Translations under genes and position numbers: made by a program | Shown here: in pieces, positions 7,875 to 17,150 of the stretch | Layout: each line of letters opens with the position of its first letter | Numbering within the stretch: the stretch's first letter is position 1 | Notes under the pieces: generated by a model | What the model saw: only the letters and a program-made list of their open reading frames with translations | What the model was told of the DNA's origin: nothing | Databases searched by the model: none | NCBI RefSeq assembly: GCF_000332075.2 | Contig: NZ_ALVU02000001.1 | Span: 3,608,324-3,672,323, forward strand | From: Synechocystis sp. PCC 7509 | GTDB lineage: Bacteria > Cyanobacteriota > Cyanobacteriia > Cyanobacteriales > Chroococcidiopsidaceae | Reading direction: 5' to 3' | DNA: 64,000 nt

Positions 7875-8855
7875 ATGGATTATTCGCGCCCAATTAGAGC
7901 CGCCGCCGTCCAAATAAGCCCAGTGTTGTATAGTCGGGATGGGACTACAGAAAAAGTATTGAAAGCGATCGCCAATGCTGCCCAATCTGGCGCTCAATTA
8001 GTAGTTTTTCCTGAAACTTTCATTCCCTATTACCCTTATTTTTCCTTTGTACAGCCCCCGGTACTCATGGGTAAAGAACATCTGAAACTGTACGAAGAAG
8101 CGGTAACTGTACCGGGTGCGGTAACTGATGCGGTGAGTCAAGCCGCCCGTACTTATAACATTGTGGTGGTATTGGGAGTAAACGAACGCGATCGAGGTTC
8201 TCTATATAATACTCAACTAATTTTTGATGCCGATGGGACTTTGTTACTCAAGCGGCGCAAAATTACCCCTACCTATCACGAGCGGATGGTATGGGGACAG
8301 GGAGACGGTGCGGGTTTAAAGGTTGTAGATAGCGCCGTTGGCAAGTTGGGGGCTTTGGCTTGTTGGGAACATTACAACCCCTTGGCGCGATTTGCTTTGA
8401 TGGCGCAGCACGAACAAATCCATTGCGCTCAGTTTCCAGGTTCTTTAGTTGGACAGATTTTTACTGACCAAATTGAAGTAACAATTCGCCATCACGCTTT
8501 AGAATCTGGCTGTTTTGTTGTCAATGCGACAGGTTGGCTATCCAAAGAACAAGTTGCCCAAATTACTACCGATGAGAAATTGCAAAAGGTTTTGAGTGGG
8601 GGTTGCAATACTGCCATTATTAGCCCGGAAGGTAATCATTTGTGTGCGCCAATTACTGAAGGGGAAGGAATGGCGATCGCCGATCTTGATTTTTCCCTAA
8701 TTACCAAACGCAAGCGAATGATGGACAGTGTAGGTCATTACTCCCGCCCAGAATTGCTGCAATTGCAAGTAAATACCAACGAGCAAACCGTTATGAAACC
8801 TTTAAGCCAGGAGTTTCACACCCTTGTAGAAACTTACCCAATTCTGAAGGAGTGA
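7875..8855 (+). CDS. Nit1-family nitrilase
   Basis: This 326-residue carbon-nitrogen hydrolase shows the full catalytic set: Glu47 (VVFPETFIP), Lys129 ([20 protein letters not shown]) and Cys163 ([10 protein letters not shown]). This triad forms a thioimidate on a nitrile carbon and releases ammonia and the acid, or sometimes the amide. Nit1C nitrilases have been linked to growth on cyanide as a nitrogen source in other bacteria; the substrate in cyanobacteria is uncertain. The length is typical. It follows the Sll0783-type gene by 2 bases and precedes the DUF1348 gene by 10, so it is co-transcribed and probably NtcA-controlled. Confidence 0.92.
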   Translation: MDYSRPIRAAAVQISPVLYSRDGTTEKVLKAIANAAQSGAQLVVFPETFIPYYPYFSFVQPPVLMGKEHLKLYEEAVTVPGAVTDAVSQAARTYNIVVVLGVNERDRGSLYNTQLIFDADGTLLLKRRKITPTYHERMVWGQGDGAGLKVVDSAVGKLGALACWEHYNPLARFALMAQHEQIHCAQFPGSLVGQIFTDQIEVTIRHHALESGCFVVNATGWLSKEQVAQITTDEKLQKVLSGGCNTAIISPEGNHLCAPITEGEGMAIADLDFSLITKRKRMMDSVGHYSRPELLQLQVNTNEQTVMKPLSQEFHTLVETYPILKE

Positions 8856-8865
8856 AGCCTAAAAA

Positions 8866-9282
8866 ATGGAAACTAAACCGCCTTTACCGCCTTTTACTTT
8901 AGAAACAGCATTAATCAAAGTTCAAGCGGCGGAAGATGCCTGGAACACTCGTAACCCTCAAAAAGTTGCCTTAGCTTATACCGAAGATTCCCAATGGCGC
9001 AATCGGGACGAGTTTTTTAGTGGACGAGAGGCGATCGCAGCTTTTTTACAACGCAAATGGGCAAAAGAGTTAGACTATCGCCTCAAAAAAGAACTTTGGA
9101 GTTTTACCGATAATCGCATATCTGTCCGTTTTGAGTATGAATGGCATGACACGGCGGATAACTGGTATCGCTCCTATGGCAACGAACAATGGGAGTTTGC
9201 GCCCAACGGTTTGATGCAAAGGCGATACGCCAGTATTAACGATGTTTCAATTCTTGAATTTGAAAGAAAGTTTCGCGTATGA
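8866..9282 (+). CDS. DUF1348 family protein (NTF2/SnoaL-like fold)
   Basis: This 138-residue protein matches the DUF1348 pattern: [11 protein letters not shown], then [39 protein letters not shown]-like sequence and [11 protein letters not shown]. The fold is the alpha+beta cone of the SnoaL/NTF2 superfamily, which binds small hydrophobic or polar ligands; no catalytic residues can be assigned with confidence. It lies inside the Nit1C operon, 10 bases after the nitrilase, and overlaps the radical SAM gene by 4 bases (ATGA). That suggests translational coupling and a role near the nitrilase product, which is inference. Confidence 0.85.
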   Translation: METKPPLPPFTLETALIKVQAAEDAWNTRNPQKVALAYTEDSQWRNRDEFFSGREAIAAFLQRKWAKELDYRLKKELWSFTDNRISVRFEYEWHDTADNWYRSYGNEQWEFAPNGLMQRRYASINDVSILEFERKFRV

Positions 9283-10352
9283 ATAAACAACAGTTGATTG
9301 TAGAACTTCAGTCTGCGGGTTTGAAACTAGCCAACGCCGAAATTGGCGCGGCGGGACGCATTGGAGGCGCGGGACCTTCGGATCATAAAGCTGTAACTGT
9401 AGGCGATACAACAGTAATGATTCCGATATTTAACAGTCCCGCAGCTTCTTCGCCTTACACGGTTAAAGAGCAAAAATTGCAATTAAATGGAGAAGATATT
9501 AGCACGGTTGCTTTCCCCTCAGAACCAAAGTTTTATAGTTTAACGACTTCTGACGGGATTCCTTACAAACAAATTGCCTTATTACACAGCAAGGATGTAT
9601 TAGCTACAACGGTTTTGCAAACTTGTATCCGTTATGGAGATACAGCAACATCTTGTCAGTTTTGCGCGATCGGGCAGTCTTTAGCCGCCGGGAGAACGAT
9701 CGCCCGAAAAACCCCTTCTCAATTAGCCGAAGTTGCCGAAGCCGCCGTGCGGTTAGATGGAGTAAAGCACATGGTAATGACGACCGGAACACCCAGTACG
9801 AGCGATCGCGGTGCAGCCTACCTGACTCAATGCGCTAAGGCTATTAAAGCTAAAGTAAATATCCCAATTCAAGCTCAATGCGAACCTCCTGACGATTTTA
9901 TCTGGTTTGAACGCATGAAAGAAGCGGGAATCGATAGTTTAGGAATGCACCTAGAAGCCGTTGAGGATAAAGTTAGAGCAAATATTATGCCGGGGAAAGC
10001 TACAGTTAGTGTAGATTATTACTTCCAAGCATTTACCGCCGCCGTTAAAGTATTTGGTTGGGGACAAGTAAGCACCTATTTATTAGCAGGTTTGGGAGAT
10101 AGTTTAAAATCGCTCGTAGAAATGAGCGATCGCCTAATTCAAATTGGCGTATATCCTTTTATCGTCCCTTTTGTGCCAATTACCGGAACTCCTTTAGCCC
10201 ACCATCCCACCCCTAGAAGTGAATGGATGTTTGCCCTTTACCAAGAAGTAGGGGAATTATTACAACGTTCGGGGATGTCATCAACAGATATCAAAGCCGG
10301 ATGCGCTAAATGTGGGGCTTGTTCTGCTCTTGCCAATTTTGAAGGGAAATAA
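9279..10352 (+). CDS. radical SAM protein of the Nit1C cluster (MSMEG_0568-like)
   Basis: This 357-residue protein has cysteines C116, C126 and C129 in [18 protein letters not shown], a CX9CX2C spacing rather than the common CX3CX2C. The surrounding sequence and the following barrel ([11 protein letters not shown], then [28 protein letters not shown]) fit the MSMEG_0568 radical SAM family. A C-terminal GCAKCGAC motif (C342, C345, C348) could bind a second Fe-S cluster. The reaction is unknown. It overlaps the DUF1348 gene by 4 bases and is followed by the GNAT gene, so it belongs to the same operon. The unusual spacing is family-typical as far as I recall. Confidence 0.88.
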   Translation: MNKQQLIVELQSAGLKLANAEIGAAGRIGGAGPSDHKAVTVGDTTVMIPIFNSPAASSPYTVKEQKLQLNGEDISTVAFPSEPKFYSLTTSDGIPYKQIALLHSKDVLATTVLQTCIRYGDTATSCQFCAIGQSLAAGRTIARKTPSQLAEVAEAAVRLDGVKHMVMTTGTPSTSDRGAAYLTQCAKAIKAKVNIPIQAQCEPPDDFIWFERMKEAGIDSLGMHLEAVEDKVRANIMPGKATVSVDYYFQAFTAAVKVFGWGQVSTYLLAGLGDSLKSLVEMSDRLIQIGVYPFIVPFVPITGTPLAHHPTPRSEWMFALYQEVGELLQRSGMSSTDIKAGCAKCGACSALANFEGK

Positions 10353-10359
10353 ACAAGTT

Positions 10360-10857
10360 ATGTCACTATACAAATTTATTATTGCCACATCACCCCAGCA
10401 TATTAACGATTATTTTGCTTTGCGTCGCGCTATCTTTGCTGAAGAACAGCAGCTATTTGAGGGAGATGATCGCGATGAAATAGATAAAATTGCTTATCCC
10501 ATTGTGGCAATTACCCCAAATAACCAAATAGTCGGCGTAGTGCGAATTTACGAAGTTCAACCGGGGGTTTGGTACGGCGGTAGATTAGGGACGCATCAAG
10601 ACTATCGCAAAGGTTGGCAAATTGGCAAAGGACTAATTTATAAAGCTGTTACTACCGCTAATACTTGGGGATGTCAGCAGTTTTTAGCTACCGTACAGTT
10701 ACAAAACGTGCGTTTTTTTGGGCGGCTACACTGGGAATCAATTGAAGAAATGACTATTTGCGATCGCGCTCATCATTTAATGAGCGCCGATCTCAATTTT
10801 TATCCCCCCAGCACTGAAATTCGTCCGTTTAACCTTCATTCAACCGTTGCCTCTTAA
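10360..10857 (+). CDS. GNAT-family protein of the Nit1C cluster (MSMEG_0567-like)
   Basis: This product of about 165 residues has N-acetyltransferase-like features: ALRRAIFAEEQQLFEG near the N-terminus, IVGVVRIYEVQPGVWYGGRLGTH as core strands, and YRKGWQIGKGLIYKAV as the acetyl-CoA loop region (R-x-G-x-G/K-like). The substrate is unknown. ATG 10360 follows the radical SAM stop by 7 bases; the frame is open to 10312 but that start would overlap the upstream gene. Its TAA overlaps the ATG of the AIR-synthase-like gene by one base, indicating coupling. The MSMEG_0567 association comes from operon context and overall similarity. Confidence 0.82.
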   Translation: MSLYKFIIATSPQHINDYFALRRAIFAEEQQLFEGDDRDEIDKIAYPIVAITPNNQIVGVVRIYEVQPGVWYGGRLGTHQDYRKGWQIGKGLIYKAVTTANTWGCQQFLATVQLQNVRFFGRLHWESIEEMTICDRAHHLMSADLNFYPPSTEIRPFNLHSTVAS

Positions 10858-11807
10858 TGTTATCGTCCCTTGCAGCGCGTCTAAATCAATCTCTCAGCAT
10901 TTTACAAAAGCAAGACATTCAAACAGCATCCCAAGCCTTAAATATTGGCTATCGCACTCAAATCTTGCTAGGCGATGATTGTGCGGCGATTCTTGACGGC
11001 GATGGATATTTACTTTTAGCCGCCGAAGGAATGTTACCTTTGCTAGTTGATACCGATCCTTGGTTTGCTGGCTGGTCGGCAATTATGGTAAATGTTAGCG
11101 ATATCTATGCAATGGGCGGAAACCCGATCGCCGTAGTGGATACTTTGTGGAGCGATCGCCTAAATAATGATGCTCTTTGGGCAGGTATGAAGGCAGCTTC
11201 AGAAGCTTACAACGTCCCCATTGTTGGCGGTCATACCAATTGCCACAGCCCTTACAATGCCCTTTCTGTAGCTATTTTAGGACGAGCAAAGCAATTAATT
11301 TCTAGTTTCAAAGCACAACAAGGCGACTTGTTATTAGTAGCTGTGGATTTCCAAGGGACATCTCACCCTCAGCATAACTTTTGGAATGCGGCAACTACAG
11401 CAAATCCCGTTCAGCTACGCCAGAATTTAGCCCTTTTACCCCATTTAGCTGAAACTGGACTATGTGATGCGGGTAAAGATATCAGCATGGGGGGAATTAT
11501 TGGTACGTTATTAATGTTGCTAGAAACTTCTAACTGTGGCGCAGTGTTGAATCTAGATGCAATTCCTTGTCCCCAAGAACTACCATTAGAGCGTTGGTTG
11601 CTTAGTTTTCCCAGTTACGGCTTTTTACTTAGCATTCGTCCTGATAATGTAGCGGCGGTAAAATCTTGTTTTCACAATCAAAATTTAATCTGTGAAGTTG
11701 TGGGAGAAGTGCAACAAGACCAAAAACTCGTTCTAACTTCAACTACCGAATCGGTTGTATTTTGGGATTTATCTAATCAACCATTAACGGGCTTTTCTCC
11801 CCCATAA
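10857..11807 (+). CDS. AIR-synthase-related protein of the Nit1C cluster (Sll0787-like)
   Basis: This 316-residue protein resembles the PurM/ThiL/HypE superfamily. The ATP-binding region includes LLGDDCAAI near the N-terminus and WFAGWSAIMVNVSDIYAMGGNPIAVVDTLW, interrupted here by WSDR, followed by VPIVGGHTNCHSPY. The C-terminal half has DAGKDISMGGIIGTLLMLLE, the typical phosphate-binding second half. It probably phosphorylates or activates a small substrate with ATP; which one is unknown. It is translationally coupled to the GNAT gene and lies 8 bases before the small partner gene, in the standard order of Nit1C clusters. Confidence 0.85.
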   Translation: MLSSLAARLNQSLSILQKQDIQTASQALNIGYRTQILLGDDCAAILDGDGYLLLAAEGMLPLLVDTDPWFAGWSAIMVNVSDIYAMGGNPIAVVDTLWSDRLNNDALWAGMKAASEAYNVPIVGGHTNCHSPYNALSVAILGRAKQLISSFKAQQGDLLLVAVDFQGTSHPQHNFWNAATTANPVQLRQNLALLPHLAETGLCDAGKDISMGGIIGTLLMLLETSNCGAVLNLDAIPCPQELPLERWLLSFPSYGFLLSIRPDNVAAVKSCFHNQNLICEVVGEVQQDQKLVLTSTTESVVFWDLSNQPLTGFSPP

Positions 11808-11815
11808 ATAATCCT

Positions 11816-12103
11816 ATGCCAGAAGTTCGTTTTCAAGTTCAATGGTCAGACGGTACGAAATCTCTTTGTTATTCGCCATCTTCCGTTATCAAGAAATACT
11901 TTACGCCTAACACCGACTACGATTTAGATGATTTTGTATCCCGTAGTCGTACCGCTTTACTTATTGCCAGCGATCGCGTTCAAGCCAAGTACGGGCGACC
12001 TTGTGGTTTAGCTTTAGGACAAATAGCAGAAATTGAAGCTAATTCTACCAAATACAAAGATTTGTTAGCGCCAAAAGTCCGATTCATCCAGTTTATTGAA
12101 TAA
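11816..12103 (+). CDS. MSMEG_0570-type nitrogen-starvation response protein
   Basis: This 95-residue cytosolic protein starts PEVRFQVQWSDGTKSLCYSPSSVIKKYF and continues with DYDLDDFVSRSRTALLIASDRVQAKYG. I recognise the small MSMEG_0570-type family that closes Nit1C clusters. Its biochemical role is not established. It follows the AIR-synthase-like gene by 8 bases and appears to be the last operon gene. No clear terminator hairpin follows; the next 270 bases hold a degenerate vapB copy. Confidence 0.8.
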   Translation: MPEVRFQVQWSDGTKSLCYSPSSVIKKYFTPNTDYDLDDFVSRSRTALLIASDRVQAKYGRPCGLALGQIAEIEANSTKYKDLLAPKVRFIQFIE

Positions 12104-12153
12104 ATTTTCCTTAGTTAATTACTTTTCACCCCACAATGAAAGTAAGGATAATA

Positions 12154-12385
12154 ATGAACAGCGTGACTATTACCAGCAACGAAGAAGGAGCAAGTCACTG
12201 TTCTCAAAGAGACTCGAGACTACTTAAAATTGGAGATGAGCGACAAAATTGACTTTGTAATTGATGGAAACAGCATAGTCAAAGTAATTCTCCTTACTGT
12301 ACCAGTTACATCATCGGCTGGGATACTATACAGTCCCGATATGCCTGCCGTGACTCTTGAAGATATGGAAACTTCAATTCATTAA
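12154..12385 (+). pseudogene. degenerate vapB (AbrB-like antitoxin) copy
   Basis: The stretch from ATG 12154 to TAA 12383-12385 is colinear with the intact vapB gene at 19487-19735. Shared blocks include GTGACTATTACCAGC, GAGACTACTTAAA, AAAATTGACTTTGTAATTGATG and GAAGATATGGAA. Small insertions and deletions break the frame. The upstream sequence (TTAATTAC-TTTTCACC) also resembles the intact gene's leader, so the duplication included the promoter. No toxin gene follows. Confidence 0.75.
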
Positions 12386-12476
12386 ATACAGGTTCAATCG
12401 TATCAGTATTAGACCGCGAAGTGGCACAGGATTTCGCTTGTTAAGCTAGAGTTACCATGAGGAAAGCGTACAGGAT

Positions 12477-12695
12477 TTGGCGGAAAAAGAGAATATTCCG
12501 TTGTGGCACAATGTGATCGCTCAATGGATTGAGCAGCATCGCGGTAAGAAGGTTTCTTTGCAGCAACTACAGCAAGCGTTAGGTATGCCCTTAGTAAAAG
12601 TTTGGCTAGGGTTGCTGCATTCGCCTACGCCTTATCAGTGGGAGTGTACAGGGGATTTTTATCGGGATGCGCGGGATTTTTGGATTAACAATTAA
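12477..12695 (+). CDS. orphan 72-residue protein, probably a 3' gene fragment
   Basis: The product is hydrophilic: IPLWHNVIAQWIEQHRGKK, then SLQQLQQALGMPLVKVWLGLL and DFYRDARDFWINN. I do not recognise the family. The only start in frame is TTG 12477, with sense codons open back to 12450, which suggests that it is the 3' end of a longer gene. Two decayed copies of its second half lie at 4000-4137 and 13139-13262. The central LQQLQQALGMPLVKVWLGLL looks like a helix-turn-helix, but this is only an impression. Confidence 0.45.
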   Translation: MAEKENIPLWHNVIAQWIEQHRGKKVSLQQLQQALGMPLVKVWLGLLHSPTPYQWECTGDFYRDARDFWINN

Positions 12696-12820
12696 TACAA
12701 ATACACTCGACGATCTAAGCCCCAGCGATACCCGTTTCTACGTCTTTGGTTATAAGTTTGTTTAATCAGTGAGCTATTAATGAGATATTAAATTGCAAAA
12801 CTAATTAAAATAAAAAATTT

Positions 12821-13054
12821 ATGGCAACCGAGCAAGAGCTTCAATCCCTTTTTGATACTTTAGATGGCGACAAAGATGGCAAAGTTTCCATTAATGAGCT
12901 TTTTTTAAGTCCTGGCTTAAGTGCCATCATCTCATCAGAAACTGGTATCAGTAGCCCCCAGGAGTTACTATCACGGTATGCTTCGGGCGAAGACGGTAGT
13001 ATTACCTTTGAAGAATTAAAGCAAGCAGTTAAAAATGCAAATAATTTAACCTAG
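12821..13054 (+). CDS. small EF-hand calcium-binding protein
   Basis: This 77-residue protein has one canonical EF-hand loop at residues 15-26 (DGDKDGKVSINE; ligands D15, D17, D19 and E26). A second, degenerate loop lies near 55-66 (GEDGSITFEEL), lacking the first two acidic ligands. The LQSLFDTLD helix before loop 1 and FEELKQAV after loop 2 complete the helix-loop-helix pattern. There is no signal peptide, so it is probably a cytosolic calcium sensor or buffer. An A-rich leader precedes the ATG. It stands alone amid degenerate sequences but its own frame is intact. Confidence 0.82.
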   Translation: MATEQELQSLFDTLDGDKDGKVSINELFLSPGLSAIISSETGISSPQELLSRYASGEDGSITFEELKQAVKNANNLT

Positions 13055-13138
13055 TAGTCAAAAAAACCAATACCCAATGCCTAAAATCCCTCTCTAGCTC
13101 ACGCTTCGAGGGATAAAAAATTTCTAAGTCATGGCAAT

Positions 13139-13262
13139 TGAGCGCAAGCATTGAATATGCCCCTAGTAGAGGTTTAGAGCTTGGCTCTTGCATTCGCCTA
13201 CGCTTTATCAATAGGACGGGCAGGGAGAGTTTTATTGGGATGCAAGGGATTTTTAGGTTATC
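13139..13262 (+). repeat. decayed copy (C) of the orphan gene's 3' end
   Basis: GCAAGC, ATGCCCCTAGTAGAGGTT, GCATTCGCCTACGC and GGATTTTTAGG follow the order of the 3' half of 12477-12695, with many substitutions and at least one in-frame stop. The group II intron begins (3' end) right after it, near 13275. Confidence 0.6.
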
Positions 13263-13317
13263 AATTAACAAAGTGTTAGGGTCGAGGGCTGGTATTATCC
13301 AGCGCCCCTCCCTGTTA

Positions 13318-13351
13318 GATCCGGACGTGAAACTTTCGCCTCATCCGGCTC
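13318..13351 (-). ncRNA. group II intron domain V
   Basis: On the minus strand the 34 bases begin GAGCCGGATGAGGCGAAAG and close with CACGTCCGGATC. This is the highly conserved catalytic domain V hairpin with its GAAA-type loop. It is followed by an A-containing hairpin suitable as domain VI, and preceded by the maturase stop codon. Confidence 0.85.
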
Positions 13352-14507
13352 CCGATTCAATTAGGCTGTGCCTTTTGCTCATGTGAAGATAATCATGACA
13401 ACTCTCATGTAAGGCTTCCAGATTCTTGTAGTCCCAGTTGTGGTGGTTTTCATCTTTATGGTGCAAGTGAACTCGCTCCTCGGATGTCATCTTTAATCCA
13501 CATCTGGCACATGAATGGTTTTGTCGTTTTAGGACTTTAGGGGTTACACCGTCGTAGAGCTTACTGTTACGTTCGCTCCAATAGGTCAAATCGCCGTCAA
13601 AAGGTGATTTATTTCCTTTGACGTTAACGAATTTGTTTTCGGAGTAAGGGACTACTGAAAAAGCTTTATCTAGCAATGTTTTGCTAGTGTAGCGATTCTG
13701 TTTAGTTTCCTTATTGAACACCTTCTTCGCTCTTGTTTTGATGAAATATAACGAGTTTCTAGACCCGTCCATCTTACAAAAGCGGTGGTAATATCTCCAA
13801 CCCCTAACTACCGGGGCTAATCTTGTAGCCTTTTCGGTAGCACCATAGTTACTGTTGTTGACGATGTGTTTTGCTTTCTTACGAAAAGCTTTGAAATTAT
13901 CCACTGAGGGAACACATCTAAACTTTCCGTTACTCTGCACTTTAAAGTGCCAGCCGAGGAAATTAAACCCATCGGTCGTAGCGGTTAGCTTGGTTTTCTT
14001 TTCGCTTACCTTTAATCCTCGTTCTGCTAAAAATTGACTGATTCGTACAAGTATTTGGTTTGCATCATCTTCGGGTTTTAGAATGTATACCATATCGTCC
14101 GCGTATCGGACGCTTCGGTGTAATTCCTCAATCCCGTTGAGAGCAATATTAGCTAGTAATGGGCTAACGACCCCGCCCTGTGGCGTTCCTTGTTCGGGAA
14201 ACCCTGGATTGACTCCTGATTTAAGGCAGCGAAAAATTCCTGTCTTAATGCCTAGAGGGGCAATGAGTTTATCCATGATGGATGAGTGGTTAATCCGGTC
14301 GAAACATTTTTCGATATCTAGTTCTATGACTCGCTTATCTATTCCTTTGGCGTTAGAGCTTAGATTAAGGAACAAAATCTTCTGGGCATCATGAGCCGAG
14401 CGTCCTGTCCTGAATCCGTAGCTCCTAGCGTGGAAGGTTGCTTCGTGGGCGGGTTCTAAAGCGTGTTTTGCTAGACATTGCCAGCACCTATCCGCGATAG
14501 TGGGAAC
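13341..14507 (-). pseudogene. 3' part of intron reverse transcriptase/maturase with HNH domain
   Basis: The frame covers the rest of the RT palm (FRTGRSAHDAQ, VIELDIEKCFDRINH, GTPQGGVVSPLLANI and the catalytic YADDMVYI), the maturase X domain (GWRYYHRFCKMDGS) and a C-terminal HNH endonuclease (CARCGLKMTSEE, then HLHHKDENHHN and HESCHDYLH). The N-terminal RT blocks are missing here and lie at 18458-18828 in the same direction. The break is at VPT, shared by both fragments, where the serine-integrase element sits. Excision of the element would rebuild one continuous RT gene. Confidence 0.85.
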
Positions 14508-14542
14508 AGTACAGTAAGACTGCACATAATTTCAAGTCACTT

Positions 14543-14983
14543 TTGGGAAGTTGTGTCACTATCATCAATCCCATCCACCCGTTATGTGGTCAGTGTGTTG
14601 TAATACAGCAAATTCGTAAAGTTGGTCAAGAGACTAAAGTAACTGTAGAGAGTCCTTTTGGGGGATTTTTGTCTCTACCAGCAACGGAAACCGATCTATG
14701 GACACAGCAAGCTTTCACAGTCCAAACAGTCGGGAAGTTTTTACCTGAGAAATTACTGCGATTAAGCGAATGGGTAGCTCGGCGAGCGCAAATTATAACG
14801 TCCGAATCTTCTTGTGTTCTTGATGATATTGAAGTCGAACCCAAGAAAAAAAATGAGAAAAAAGCATCTACTAGCAACCGCTCAACCCAAAAACGAAGAA
14901 AGGCTAAGTCGCCTCATAAAGCTAACAGCACGGTTAGTGGACAAAATACTCTCCACTCAACAGACAGAGAAAGCGATAACTAG
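14543..14983 (+). CDS. DUF5372-like accessory protein of the integrase element
   Basis: This frame of about 146 residues opens with VTIINPIHPLCGQCVVIQQIRK and continues ETKVTVESPFGGFLSLPATETDLW. The pattern HP-x-HPL-x-G followed by a basic strand and SLPA-x-TDL resembles DUF5372, a small SH3-like family often beside transposases and recombinases. The C-terminal third is Lys/Ser-rich (NEKKASTSNRSTQKRRKAK) and probably nucleic-acid binding. TTG 14543 is the first plausible start; the frame is open further to the element end at 14508. It ends 11 bases before the recombinase ATG and is likely co-transcribed with it. Confidence 0.6.
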   Translation: MGSCVTIINPIHPLCGQCVVIQQIRKVGQETKVTVESPFGGFLSLPATETDLWTQQAFTVQTVGKFLPEKLLRLSEWVARRAQIITSESSCVLDDIEVEPKKKNEKKASTSNRSTQKRRKAKSPHKANSTVSGQNTLHSTDRESDN

Positions 14984-14994
14984 GAGTAAACCAG

Positions 14995-17073
14995 ATGAAT
15001 AATAAAATTAGTTCAACCCATCTGGAACGCCGCGCTGTTGTGTATTTAAGACAGTCAACACCCAAGCAGGTAGAATTTCACCGTGAAAGTACTGAGAGAC
15101 AATATGCCCTAGCTGACCGTGCATTAACCTTGGGTTGGGACAAGAGCCAAATAACCATATTGGATAGCGACCTTGGTAAAAGTGGTCAAAGCACAACGGG
15201 ACGAGAGGATTTTCATCGACTAATGGCTGCTGTTGGTTTAGGAGAGGTGGGGGCTGTGTTAGCTCTGGAAGCCTCAAGATTTTCTCGTTCCCAAGCAGAT
15301 TGGCATAAACTTTTAGATATCTGTGCCCTTACAGACACCTTGGTAATTGACCACGATGGGATTTACGACCCAAATGATTTTAATGACCGAGTGATACTGG
15401 GGTTTAAGGGAACTTGGAGCCACACGGAACTACATGGTATGCGCTTACGGTTACAAGGAGCCAAACTCAATAAAGCTAAAAAAGGAGAATTACGCTGTTC
15501 TCCACCTACTGGCTATGTCTACAACCCAGAAGGGAAATTGGTGTTAGACCCAGATGAAGGGGTAGTTGCCGCAATACAGTTAGCCTTTTAAAAGTTCCGC
15601 GAACTTAGAACAGCATTTAAGGTGATGCGCTACTTTTGTGTAAACCAAATTCCTTTCCCAAGAAGACGTTGGCGACCTGGGGATATTGGTACACTTCATT
15701 GGGGACCAGCCAACCTTAGTCGTATAACTGCCCTACTGCACAACCCAACTTACACCGGAACCTACGTATATGGTAGACGACGCAGTTTTAATGTAATTGA
15801 GGAAGGGCAAATAAAGAAGGTTAAAATCAAACAATTACCCCAAGAAGAATGGAAAGTAATCATCCACAACGCTCATGAGGCTTACATTAGTTGGCCAGAA
15901 TATTTGTCTAATTGTGAGCGACTCAGACACAATTGCCCAATTTCTTTATCAGATGGATGTCCAGGTACACCTAGAGAGGGCTTTGCTCTCCTCCAAGGTT
16001 TAGTAATTTGCGGTAAATGCGGTCGTCGTATGAGTCCTCGCTACCACGGTACTGGTGGTTGTAGAGCAGCTTACGAATGTACCCAAGCTCGAAAACAAGA
16101 TGGTAGCGTCGGTGCTTGCTGGAGCGTTGCGGGAGCAGCCATTGATACAGCCGTTTCCGTCCATGTGCTGTCAGCTTTTACGGACGAGCAACTAGACATT
16201 TCCCTTGCTGTCCTATCTGAACTTGAAAATATTGCCGATGAGGCAGATAAAACATGGCAACTGCGACTGGAAAGGGTACGTTACGAAGCTGAAAGAGCTT
16301 TTCGACAATATGATGCAACCGAGCCAGAAAATCGTTTAGTAGCCCGTACACTAGAAAGGCGATGGAATGAAAAATTACAACAGTTAGCAGAGTTAGAAGA
16401 AGCATACCAAAAAGCCCGCCAAGTACAACGGCTGGAATTAACAGCAGTGCAACGGCAACAAATTTTACAGTTAGCCAATGATATTCCCACACTTTGGCAC
16501 GCCAGTACTACTACGAACCTTGAGCGTAAAGAAATACTAGGGCTGTTAGTAAAACAAGTTGTTATCACCCCAATTGATGCTCCCTCTCGTTCCACTCGTG
16601 TCCAAATACTTTGGCATACAGGAGTTACAAGTGAGTTGATTGCGACACGCCCAACAAATGCAGAAAAATTCCGAACACCCAACGGGGTCATTCAACTCAT
16701 TGAAGAATTAGCTGTAGGTCGAACTGATAGCGAAATTGCTCATGAACTCAATCGCCGAGGTTTAGTGGGTGGTACTGGGCGTGCTTTTACGAAAAAAGGT
16801 GTCGCCTGGATTCGTTGGAAGTTTGGGATTGAAAAGCCTTTAAGTAACCCACAAGTAGCACACTTAGGGGTTAGTCCAGAAGGTTACTATTCCACCAGTG
16901 CCCTGGCTCTTAAACTTGGTGTTGGAATTCATACTGTCTATTACTGGCGAGACAAAGGAATTATTCAGGCATTTCAAGAAACTCCTAAAAGTCCTTGGTG
17001 GTACATAGTCACACCCGAAGTTTTAGAGACTTTACGTGAAAAAATCCGCCGCGTACCAGTTAAATCTGAATAA
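14995..17073 (+). pseudogene. large serine recombinase with one in-frame TAA
   Basis: The first part (14995-15591, 198 residues) is the resolvase catalytic domain: the nucleophile Ser21 lies in AVVYLRQSTPKQ, and EASRFSRSQADW follows. After TAA 15589-15591 the same frame continues without shift (KFRELRTAFKV, then MRYF) to 17073. It includes the recombinase domain, a zinc ribbon (CGKCGRRM, then YECTQARKQDG and CW), a coiled coil (about 16230-16480) and a C-terminal MerR-like HTH (YYSTSALALKLGVGIHTVYYWRDKG). Removing the stop would give about 692 residues, normal for large serine integrases. Either it is a recent nonsense allele, or the second part is reinitiated at GTG 15622. Confidence 0.85.
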
Positions 17074-17115
17074 TACCAGTTTGATAGTCAGCCGAAAACA
17101 ATAGTTTGAATCGTT

Positions 17116-17150
17116 AACCCCTTTGAGTAATTTTGTACTCAAGGGGTTTT
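17116..17150 (+). terminator. Rho-independent terminator after the serine recombinase
   Basis: AACCCCTTTGAGTA (17116-17129) pairs with TACTCAAGGGGTT (17136-17148) with one bulged base, followed by TTATT. It lies 43 bases after the recombinase stop and directly before the convergent gene's stop codon, so it may serve both directions, though the T-tract favours the plus strand. Confidence 0.75.

Noticed and set aside
13138-13386. 82-codon frame across the end of the group II intron
   Set aside because: It crosses the third decayed orphan-gene copy and intron domains V and VI, so it is chance.
13855-14394. Plus-strand frames of 60 and 103 codons inside the RT gene
   Set aside because: They are shadows of the minus-strand reverse transcriptase, which has clear RT motifs.
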